Source: Nematopogon swammerdamellus (taxonomy: Eukaryota > Arthropoda > Insecta > Lepidoptera > Adelidae). From it: a stretch of DNA of 64,000 nt. The notes under the pieces are model-generated. The model did not search any database, had not been told where the DNA came from, and saw only the letters and a program-made list of their open reading frames with translations. Each line of letters begins with the position of its first letter. Within the stretch, counting starts at the first letter, position 1. Of this stretch, positions 32,388 through 44,300 are shown piece after piece. The stretch covers positions 10,617,566-10,681,565 of the forward strand of contig OX336340.1 in assembly GCA_946902875.1 (NCBI GenBank). Direction: 5' to 3'. The position numbers and the translations under genes are program-made.

Positions 32388-35300
32388 CTGGAAAATTTAC
32401 AATGGGTTCGGTCAGTTATACTATTACTTTAAGTGAGCTAATTTGTATATATATATAATATATATACATTATAACTAATATATGTGTGATTGGTTTCTCG
32501 GATCGAAATTTTGTATTTAGATAATGTCATTTTTTTTTCAAGTTTATCTAGATAGGTGTAGACACCCAGGTAGGTACTAGTGGTTATTGTAATTACAGTT
32601 AATTTGTTTATTGATTTTAAGGCTGTTCGAAACTAAAGTTTTACCGTTTCGTTTTCCGAGCATTTTCCTTTTTTTTTTTTGTTGGATTTTGTTAAAGCTT
32701 CACCTTAATAATAGTTTACGTTCAGTTAACAACTCAAAACTAACTTATATTGTATGAATAAATAAATGTACTCGCACAGTTGCACGCCGCTGTACATACG
32801 CAAGGTGATATACTCACTTAAGCAGCTTATTGTAGTCGAGCTGCGGTTGCAACTTGAGGAACTTCTGCAGAGAGTTCATGACTTCGGCGGGGTCGGAGCG
32901 CAGCTGTGCTCCATCCAGGACGTGCAGCTGGTGCGGACTGTACTCCAGCAACCAACGCTCCAGGTGGTGACTGTACTTGCCGGGGTTGAGGCATCGGTTT
33001 CTGTGCAAAAGCACGTACAGGAAATTGCCATATAACATAATTACAAATTACGAATCAAAATGACTAAATCATCTAGAAAAATCTAACCTCAGACGTCACT
33101 CAGTGCGTCTTTTGTTTCGTTTTTATTGATTTTGATGAAGTGTTTTTCGTTATGGTAGGTATTTGTTTTTATTTTAATTTAATTTTGATTAACAAGTAGC
33201 CGAAGCTCGTGATATGTTTATATCTATAATCACTGGCGGTTATTAAATGTTTGTTGTATCAGTGCATTTAAATCTCTCTTAATCCTCTCCTTATTCCGAC
33301 AATCATAACCTATGATGTGTACTACACCGTGTGTGTAAGAATAATGTACACAGTGTAAGAATAATGTACGAATATGAATAAAAATATTATTTAACAGTTT
33401 TCAGTTCTAGTTGTTTTTTGAAGTCGGTGTAATGTTTTTTAAAACAGTTTTTTTATAATCAAATTATTTTTACCTTAAGTCTCTCAGTGGTTTGGGAGAG
33501 GAGTCATTGGCCGTGATGATCGCGTGGAAAGTGTAGTTGTTCGCCACGAGATCTCCGTGTGACTTGATGTGCTGGTACCAAGAGTAGGCTCTGTACAAAG
33601 CAAACAACACCTCTCTCATTAATTATGCTACCTCATTAATCTTTCTACATAATAAAAGTTAAATTAATATCCTAATATTTAAGTCATATTACTCAAAATT
33701 ACAAAGTATGTGCATTTGGGTATAGCTTACATTCAGGGCTTAGTAAATTATATGCAACTAGCTTTTAGTATTTAGCATCCCTCCCCCTTGCCCCACCCCT
33801 CTCCCTCCCCTTCATTGCCACCCTTTCCTTCCCCCTCCCCTCCCCCTTCAATCGCTGCTCTTCGTCCCCCACCCTCCTTCCCCTTCCTTCATCTCTGCAC
33901 CTCAACTATTTCTCTCTCCCTCCCCTCCCCTCCCCACCCTGCCTCCCCTCACCACCTCTCCTCCTCTCATCACCCCTCCTACCCCTCCTTTACCCCTCCC
34001 CTTCACGGGATATACACTACCACTATACGAAATTTCGTCAAAATCCGTCCAGCCGTTCAGGCGTGAAAGAGGAAGAAACATACGTGAGATAGTGAGATTA
34101 ATGACAAGAGACATTCTATTCTTTTGTACTTTTTGGTACCGACAATACCTTTTCCTTAAAAGTATACTATCTTACATACATGCATACATACATATCCCGC
34201 CAGTTCCCAGTGGGGTAGGTCAGATCTTCACATGCCACGATCCTGACACACCTCTGCCGACTCTTCCACTCTCATGATGTTCTTCATACATGCTCGTCGG
34301 ATTTGGGTACTACGCACTTGCCCCTTATTGAGCACATGTCCGATTTACACATTAACTACTTAGGTATATTATAAATAAAGTATACTATCGCGAAAAGTAT
34401 AAGTCGGACGGCAGTTTAGTGTGAGTGGAACCTTCGGTTGTTCATACTAAACAGAGGAAGGTGTAAGAAGAGAGAATGTGTGTACATCTTGTATGGCGAT
34501 AATCTTAGAGTCGGGGAGCAAGGCATGGGTGCAGCTCCAGATCCTCGTCATGGTATAAGAAGAGAGGAGGTGCGTACCTCTTGGAAGGTGAGATAAGTAT
34601 GGCGATGATCTTAGGGTCGGAGAGCAGGGCGTGGGCGGGGAACAGGGCGTGGGCGCGGCGCAGATCTAGATCCCCTTCAAAGTGTTAGAACAGAGAAGGT
34701 GCGTACCTCTTGGAAGGTGAGATGAGTATGATGACCATCTTAGCGCCAGGGAGCAGGGTGTGGACGCGGCGCGGCACCAGCTCCCCGTAGTGTAAAAAGA
34801 GAGGTGTGTAGGTGTATACCTCTTGGAAGGTGAGATGAGTATGGCGACGATCTTGGCGCCGGGGAGCAGGGCGTGGGCGCGGCGCGGCACAAGTTCCCCG
34901 TCGAAGTACGTTGCTGACTTCTCGAATGTTAACTGCGTCGTGTTGCTCAGCGTCGGAGGGAAGAAGTTTAGGTACCTGACGCAAGGCTTGTTTCATTATG
35001 AATGGTAATGGATACAAGGTCTAAGACAGCAGGTAAAGGAATGCCTGAATGTAAATTCCATACTTTACTATTAGACTGGTAGCTGTTACAGTTACAATTT
35101 TAAGTTTTGGCACTACTTGACTTGACTACAGGGTTAGATGAAAATGAAGTAAGTACCTAATAATGAATTAGTTCCAGAGCAAATTCTACCATTTCACTTA
35201 CGACATTTTAGACCATAACATTCTAAACCTGTGATTGGGTAAACCAACCCGTTTCGTTACTAGACAAACATATTAAAACTGAAAGCGAGACTGAACAAGA

Positions 35301-38300
35301 TAGATGCGAAGAGTTCAAAAGAGATAGACAATGTACATATTCATACCTTTCTTTCGTATACTTCTCGCTCACACATGTTTCAGTTGTTCGCACACATTCT
35401 AGCAAAAGCCGGGTTAGACCTTGGTGGTTAATCATATAACAATTATTCTAATTTCAGATAAAATATCTTTAATACTGGGATGGTATTTCAGTTTCACAAA
35501 TGTGTGAAAATTCCCTTTCGCATGTAACTTCAATTGGTGGATATTACTTTCAGTTTGAAGCCCATAATGATGTGTTTATAATTTATTTTTCATGTGTTAT
35601 ATACCGGAACCCTAACGATTTTTGGGGCTAGAGTGAATTGCGATTTATTAACATGCGGTGACGCGTGATGCCGGTGATGTATTTCGCTATATAAAGCCTA
35701 GCTTAACTATGATATTTCGTGATGTAGTCCATCGATGTTCTGAAATATTTCGGGGCACGGATAGGCTGGGTGGCTAAGCTCAAGTGGGCTGGGCACGTCA
35801 GCCGAAGAGACAACGACCGTTAGTGTAACTACACTGGTGGCCGTGGACAGGAAAATGGAGTGTGGGAAGACCACCCGTCAGGTGGGACGACGACATCACG
35901 TACGTCGGCGGAAAACAGTGATTCCGTACCGCTGAAGGCCCGGAGCACTGGAGGAAAATTGTAGAGGCGTATGTTCAGCAGTGGACGCATACACGCTGAC
36001 TGACTACCTGACTGAGGTGGTACAAAAGTGCGAGGAGTACAACAAACCGCTCTTCCTAGCCTTCGTCGACTATGAGAAGACATTGGACTTAGTTGAAAAA
36101 TGGGCGGTTGAAACTCACTCCTGAGGTGCAGAATCCACCACCACTACATCGAGGTACTCCGAAACCTGTATCGGTCTGCAACGATGACAGTGAGGGTCCA
36201 CAAGAGTACGTATACCTCGGCAAAATTCTTCGGCTTGGTAGGCAAGGTCGGCACAAGGAGGTCGATAGACGAATTCAGCTGGGTTGGGCTGGCTTGGGAA
36301 GTTAAAATTCGGCCTGAGGTCTGACTTCCATTCGACCTTCCGCAAAATTTTAAGACCGGTATATATGACCAGTGCGTCCTCTCAGTTATGACTTACGTGT
36401 GTGAAACATGGACTCTGATGGTAGCTGTTGCCAGCGAGCAATGGAGCGAGCCATGCCGGGAATATCACTATGTGATATGGTGCTTACCAAGGCAGTCCGC
36501 TGACGCATCAGAGTATTCGATATTGGACACCGCGTGGCGAAGCTTAAGGGGCAGTTGCACCACTTGCACTAACAAATAACAGCAAGAAATATATTCAGTG
36601 ATAAAATAGCAAATTTAGGAATATTTAGTGTATATATAACGCATGTAAAGTAATCCCTCAGTCCTTATGATGACATTTTGAACTGGGGATGCATCAGTTG
36701 ATAACAAAGGACGACATTTTTTAACTAAATCACAGTCAATATAAATCACACACAGCTTCGTCAGATTCAGATGACAGCTCTGTCGTCGGCTACCAATAAT
36801 ATGATTGTTAGATCCCCGGACACAACTTTTAGGCCACGCCCAATTGGACACGACTTTCTTTGCGTCAAAATGTAGCGATATTTACGCTTCCGTGTTTTCT
36901 TTATTAATATAATAATTGCTTAATGGTGAGAAACGTAAATTATTTATTCCCATTTAGACTCACCAATCCAATCCCTTGAGGTAGTTGTTATTGTTGAAGA
37001 ACTGGAGCTCCTCGTACGTGGTCTGGCTGGGTCGGTTGGAGAGGAGCGCCGGGTGCATGGAGAGGAAGGTGTAGAGCGCGGTGCTGCCCGTCTTCTGAGG
37101 TCCGATCACCAGCAGCCGCGGCAGTGTGTTACACCACTTGCTCCTCGACCAGATCTTGCGGTGTCGAATGTCGTCGCATGGATTCTGTCAATATCACACA
37201 CAACACATATAGGAATTATTATCGTCCAATAGGGACGGGTCGATGTTGACAGGCTGTGGCGGCCATGTTGTTTTGGCGGCAACTGTCAAATCAGTTGTTC
37301 ATTAATCAGTAACTGATGCCAAATCATAATGTCAAGTTACACGATTGAGCAGCTCAAACCTAATGACCATAGACAACGCCGTTTGTTCGTTGCCTGGGCT
37401 TCGGAGCGTTTGGAAGAGGACCCCAATTTTGGCCGAAAAATCATTTTTAACGACGAGGCACATTTCTGGATGAATGGCTATGTTAACAAGCAAAATTGCC
37501 GTATATGGGACGATTCCAACCCACATGAGGTTCACCAAGTGGCAATGCATTCACAAAAAGTTACTGTTTGGTGTGGATTTTGGGCCGGTGGCCTCATTGG
37601 TCCGTATTTTTTCGATTTTTCCGTGCCGCCGTGAGAAGTCGCGGCGGACATTTGAATGATGTCATATTCCACACATAAATGGCATACATTGGCCCTTCAA
37701 ACAAAAAAAGAAATTCGTTAATACCTCACACACAGCTTGTTTTATTCCTTTTGAACATCGATCCGTCCCTCTTGGAAAACCCTTTAGTTAGGTATAATGC
37801 AGTATTTGAATGTAGGTATTGTGTCGAGGTGTAGGCCGATGTCGAGGTCGTAATAGAGAGAGAGAAGTATAACTTCTAACGCTTGTACATAAGTATACAG
37901 ACCCTTTTCTTTTTATTTTTACATTCACAATGTTCTTTATGTTGTGCAGTGCAGTTATCTAAAATCCAGTACGGTGGTACCAACCCAGTCGGCTACAATT
38001 TGAGCCTACTACCTAGTAAAGGGCAGGGGTAGGGACCTAGAGGTTTACACTGGTTCCAAACGGTGAAGCAGCAGGTGTAGGTATGCATATATATATACAT
38101 AGAGATATTGCCCGTTCTCCGCACTGGTACTCTGGTAAGGAGTTGACTGTACGTATTGTGTGTAGATACAGACCCCCCCCCCCCCCCCCCCCCCCCACGG
38201 GTTGAGTTCGTCGGGATGCAGCTGGAAGTATCTGTTGGCGAGCTGGAGCGGCGGCGCCGAGCCGAGGCGGATGTGCGTCCAGCAGCACATGAACTGTGCG

Positions 38301-41300
38301 TATTGTGTATTGTGGCATGTGTGTAGATACAGACCCCCCACAGCGGGTTGAGTTCGTCGGGATGCAGCTGGAAGTATCTGTTGGCGAGCTGGAGCGGCGG
38401 CGCCGAGCCGAGGCGGATGTGCGTCCAGCAGCGCATGAACTTCACCAGCGACTCGAACGTGTACAGGGCCAGGCGGTCGTTGCCGTAGTTCGACATGTGT
38501 GTCATGAAGATGTTGATCTGTTCACCACATAATACCTTCATACATTACATACATTCATACATATCAGACGGTCTTGAAGGAATAAAGAAAGTTAACGCGT
38601 AATATATCAACGGCACCGGCCAAACCCTGCCTGAGAGGTTTCCGCAGAAATAGCGCCAAACTTCAAGTTCTGTCCAGTAACGTCAGTTGATTTAGAGAGG
38701 TCATTTTCAGCCCACAAATTAATAACAAGTGACAAACGTCACAAGTTTGCTCTAGAAAATCTTGAAAAATATTTAATTGTGTATTGTCACAAGAATTACA
38801 ACTGATTATAAATATTAATATGAATATTTTGTGCATATTTCGCCCTTTTTAGTGCATGTTTGCATGCATATTTTGGCATCTTGATAGTACATAATATAAT
38901 CCGATGCCTTTTTATACGATTTAAATTAAATCATACCCCGAGTTAAATAAGTCGATACCCAAATGCATTCACTAGGGGTTTGACCAAGCAATGTCGCTTA
39001 TGAAACAGCCTTAGAGCCAGTTCAGGCGACAGTGTCTAACAAATACACGATCTCGCGGGCATATAGTATAGGTACCTATTGTTAAAAAAAAAAAACTGAA
39101 TGCCTAGTAACAACAGTGTAATCAGTGATTGATCTTCTACTATACATAGGTGCTTACCGGGTTATAGAGGAGAGTCTGGAATAGTTCTCCGCCTTGTATG
39201 GAGTCGTCGAGTCGCTCGCGTCCGCCCGGATAGCGCTCCAGTAGCAGTGTATGTGTGAATAGCCCGCACGTCTGTCGCGGCAACACCATCACCCCGCGAT
39301 GCCGGAACCCGCGCCGCAGTCTGACAATCAATATTCTTTTAAGCGCTTTCAAATATGGACATTGGACACTTTCTTACAAATCTAATTTCTTTCACTTTGA
39401 TAGTTATTCTTTTTCTAGAATGTATTCAGCAATGTAAAATTGTTGTCGACATATAGTCCCTCCATACAGTTTCACAAGGAATTTCTCTCCAACGTCAGCG
39501 ATTTGAGTTGGAGTTGCCTCGGGGTCTTCAAAAATCGCCAACATCTCTGAAAGACTAGGGTTCTTGCTGTACATTAGCATCACCTTCTTTTTACCAATAC
39601 CAAATGGTATAATCGGCTGTATCTCCGTTAATATTGGGCCTGAAAATCTGGTTCACCAACGAAATTTTAGAAAAATTTAATGCTCTCCAACGTTGTCATG
39701 TAATGTGGTACATGAAAATCCAAAAAAAGTTAGATTTTTTTTGAGATTTTTGCCCCCTCTCCCCCGTCTAGGGAAGTACCAACTCAAAGTGTGAAGATAT
39801 ATAGGTAGGTGCATCCTCCTGCTCCTAGACACATCCGTTACACTCGCTGGACACGCTCGGATCATCCATTTATGTGGTCGACACACATCTCCAAACGCGT
39901 CGCTTCTCAAAATCGTTCCTGTGTCGTACTGCAAAATATGGAGCGGTTTTTCAGTGAGGGTGTTTTCTGACTCCCACAACCTGAATGTCTCCAGAAGGCG
40001 TGCAAATAGTCACAATCTTTTTGTCTGCCAAATAGCGACTCACTGAACGTGGATTCGTGAGGAAAACTGTTTTGGCTGTCTGTCTTCATTCAATTGATGG
40101 TTGGGCACAACCAAACGCATGTTCGTTCTCAAAAAAAATTATTTGGACGTTATAATACTAGAATCAAAATATGAAACCTGGCTGGCCTCAGATGCGGATA
40201 TTCCTCAGTGCTGGTGACCTTGATGTCCCAGACCTTCCTCCAAGCGGTGTAGAGAGGTTCGTGCACCGGGTACACGCCCGAGTGGTGCGGCGACACCGAG
40301 TAGCCCGAGTCCGTGGGGATGCCCTTCTCCACCGCGAACTGTCGGTTCAGCAGCATGTCCTGCTCTAGCTGACTCACGTTGGTGTATAGGTGGGGTTGTT
40401 GGTGATTCCACATGTGCGAGAACCTGCGAGAACGAATACATTGACAATTTGCTTCTTCCTGTCGCTTCTTTCTCGAGATATTTTGAGTGCTTTCGCTAAG
40501 TTAAAACGTCAGCTAGGTACCTACCTGCATCGTTCTCCATATAGAATTACAACTTACGAAGTAGTCTAGATGGTGCTGGGATAAACATAGAGATTGTGCA
40601 CACTGCCCGTAGCTTGAGCTTTTAAAGGGAAGCGAGAGGTGGGAAGCCCTTATTATCATCATTGATTAGTCCTCCATTTGCCTTGAGGCTCAATTAGTAA
40701 TAAACTGGTGGTATTCCGCCCATAGGGGGTCAATTATGCAGTCTCTTGCTTGGTATGTCAAATTATTTCAACTAATTACAAAAAGAAAATTGCATTTAAA
40801 AATTTTAATGAATTTTCTGCCATATTCTGGATATTATTGACTTGACACATAGCGAATGAATGATGGAAGAATGAGGAAAAAGCAGTTAGAAACGGTGCGT
40901 GGTTACCAGGTGAAGTGGTGCAGGTTGTGAAGCAGCATGTCGTCGCCCTGGTTCTCGAGGGCGGTGCCGTGATGGAAGTACTTGGCGCTGAAGCCCAGGT
41001 TGAAGCGGAAGCCCGGCACCACCTGCCGCAGCGCCGCCTGCGACGCCAGCAGGGCAGACACGTCCTCCGAGTGCAGACGTGTTCCTGATCATAACACGCA
41101 AGCAAGAAACTTCAATGCTTTCTCATCATGTTAGATGACTACACTGCCAGCTGCTCACGCGAGCATTTTTTTTTTATGGAAACTGACACGGTTGGCTACA
41201 TCACCTACAACATCCGTGATGTCAGCCCATAACACCGGGTAAACTTGGTGCCACGTCAGTGCTTCCCTTCGGTCGTGCCGGCTACACTGAACTGGACGGA

Positions 41301-44300
41301 AACACAAACTATTTACATAGCCGTTTCGACCGACCTTTCATTCAGTGCGGTGGTACCAACCCGGGCGGGTTAAACCCTACCACCTAGTAATATAAGAGAA
41401 GGGAGTCATATCCCTTAGTCGCCTTTTACGACATACACGGGGAGCGATGCAGTGGGGCTATTCTTTGAAAGTACCGGCCCCACACGGTACTACTAGCATT
41501 CTGATAGAGCAACCACAGTGTCCTTGTCTTGTCTATGAATATAGTATTTCTGGGTAGTCGAATCGAATGATAGTCACACGGGGTAGTCAGGTGGCAATGT
41601 GACAAAACCTGGCCGCGCATTTAATTTGCGGAGAGCTATGTAGGTAGAGCAATAAATTAACTTTATATATTTAAATTGAGTTGGGTTGAATGTACATAGG
41701 TAAGCATTGCAATACGTAATTTATAAGCGGCGGGTGGCCGAGTGGTTTGGGCATCGGCCTCTCATGCGAGAGGTCCGAAGTTCGAATCCGGTCGGCGTGT
41801 ACCAATGAGTTTTTTCTGACGAAAAAAATTACGTACATACCTACACCTGCTACTTCACCGTTCGGAACCGGTGTAAAACTGTAGGTCCCTTCCCTTGCCC
41901 CTTACTAGGTGGTAGGCTCAAATTGTAGCCGACTGGGTTGGTACCACCGTACTGGATGTAAGATGGCCGCATAGCAGCCTCGGCTGTGTTCTCCTCTTCT
42001 AGTCCAGTATAGCCAGCAATCCAGGGAAGTCTCCGGTATGGCACCTACCTTCTCGGAGGTGATATTGGCTGGTCGGAGCATGCGCTTTGGCCCCTTCGAC
42101 TAAGCCACCCATACCGGATTACATAAAAAAAAAAAAAAAATTATGTATATGCATAACAATACATATTATTCTGTATATTTGCCAGTTTTCTATATTATAA
42201 TTACGAAAAGCAGACTGTAACATCAAAGGTAATTGTTTTTAAATAATTATTCTAAAAGTGACTTTCTTGAATCAACAAAGGCCAAGAAATAACACCGTAC
42301 ACACACTAATCAATCAGTAATGACATATTATACGTACCTATACACTATGGGTATATTTTATTTATCTTTCTGTAGCTATTTATTAAATACTAGTATATAG
42401 CCATCATTAGATGTGACAGAAAACTTAACTGTAAACCCCATGTGAATTGATTGAGTAGTTCTCGACTTGTAAGCGAACATAGAATCGACGACAGCGGCGC
42501 GTCGGTCGATTGTAGCAAACTTCGCTTTATTAGTTAGAACAAAGATTTGCAATGCTTTTAACGCCCAATTAAATTTAAATCAACTCAATTCCTTAGCCTC
42601 TGGTAGAGTGGTAGGCTCAAATTGTAGCCGTCCATGTTGGTACCGCCGGCGCGCCGTATGGACGTAAGATGGCCACATCGACTGTGTTCTCCTCTGGTTC
42701 AGTATAGGCAACAAACTAAAGGGAGGTCTCCGGTATGGCGCCTACCTACTGAGAATAGTTTGCGGAGGTAATTGGCTGATTGGAGCATGTGCTCTGGCCC
42801 CTCTGTACCCATACCGGATTACATAAAAAAAAAAAAATAAGATAAGTTGTACCGTGTGGGGCCGGTACCTACTTTAAAAGAATAGTCCCACTGCATCTCT
42901 CCCCGTGTATGTCATAAAAGACGACTAAGGGATATGACTCCCTTCCTATATTACTAGGTGGTAGGTCTTAACCCGCTCGGGTTGATACCACCGCACTGAA
43001 TGAAAGGTCGGTCGAAACGGCTATGTAAATAGTTCATGTTTTCCGTCCAGTTCAGTGTAGCCGACATGAAATGAAGGGAAGCACTGACATGGCACCTAGT
43101 TCACCCGGTGTTATCGGCTGACATCACGGATGTTGCAGGTGATGTTGCCAACCGTGTCAGTTTGCATAAAAAAAAAGTGAAACTCACCTCTCTCGCCCAC
43201 GAAGATGTCGTCGATGTCCACGAGGAGCATGCGGTCGAGGCTGAGGCTGAGCTGGCCGTGGCTGAGGTAGCTGAGCGAGTCCAGCAGCAGCAGGCGGTGC
43301 AGCCAGAACTGCAGCCCAGAGCCGAACAGCACGCGCTGGATCCCGTCCAGCCGCCCGTGGTCCTGCATCACCGTCGCCAGCGGCCTGCTGCGCTCTGCCC
43401 GCGCATATTACAATTGCACTGTTATAATTACTTACCGATTACTCTGATTACCCTGATTGTCGGGATATAGCGTGTGTGGTATGTATTTATGTATGTATCT
43501 AATTACATCTCTGTCTGTCAACCTTGCACACTACCACACTCTATAGCACACGCATTTAATGGATACTTGGGCATGGACCCTCACTAACAAACATGTTTAA
43601 TCTCCAACATGTTTCTAAATGCACATAACGTACATTCTATGAAATCCGGGGCTGTAGTCATTGCAATGGAGCTGCTGATTAATTGTACATTACACACATT
43701 GCAAGGTTATCATTAGGAGAATAATACAATGTGTGATGATGTGTCGGCGGGACAGCATATGTCCCGGCACCAAAAAGTGACCGATGTGTCGGCGGGACAG
43801 CATATGTCCCGGCGACGCGGGCGACCTTCGGCATTGCAATACACGCTCTGTTAATATGGGGACAAGGCTCAATTATACTTCTAAAAAAAGGTGAAGTTAT
43901 GCTCTTCTCGAAATGATTCATTTTGTCGCCAAGCTAGAGCACAGAGCAGAGATCTATTCAGTTGTTTTCGAGCAGTGGCGACGTACGTACATGTTCGCGC
44001 GCGAATTCGCCGCGACCACGCCCCGATTATAAATGATTTTTGGTGTTTTTAGTCATTAGTTTGTTGTCTTGTGTATAAATTCGAAAGAATACAACATTTA
44101 TGAAGTGAATGTGTTATTATTGAAAGTTTTTATCCATTGGCGAGTGTGTAAAATCGAAACAAAACATAACCTCACTATATTTGGTAAGTGAAATATTCGT
44201 GCAATGTTCAATTCACAATTTGGAATCAAAACAAAGTCAGAGCACTAAAAGTATAGATCTATTTGTAGCACATTTTGTAAGGATTACAACCATGCTAAAT

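Noticed and set aside
33788..34066. Pro/Ser-rich 92-residue frame
   Set aside because: Translation of a C/T-only low-complexity tract inside a dispersed repeat.
37993..38541. 182-residue minus-strand open frame as a separate gene
   Set aside because: It is exon H of NDST read through its donor into the duplicated copy and the G run; the Gly-rich part is a homopolymer artefact.
41727..41802. Functional tRNA gene
   Set aside because: A and B boxes are present but the sequence continues into a SINE body with a poly-A tail and has homologous truncated copies; stems do not fold as a proper tRNA.
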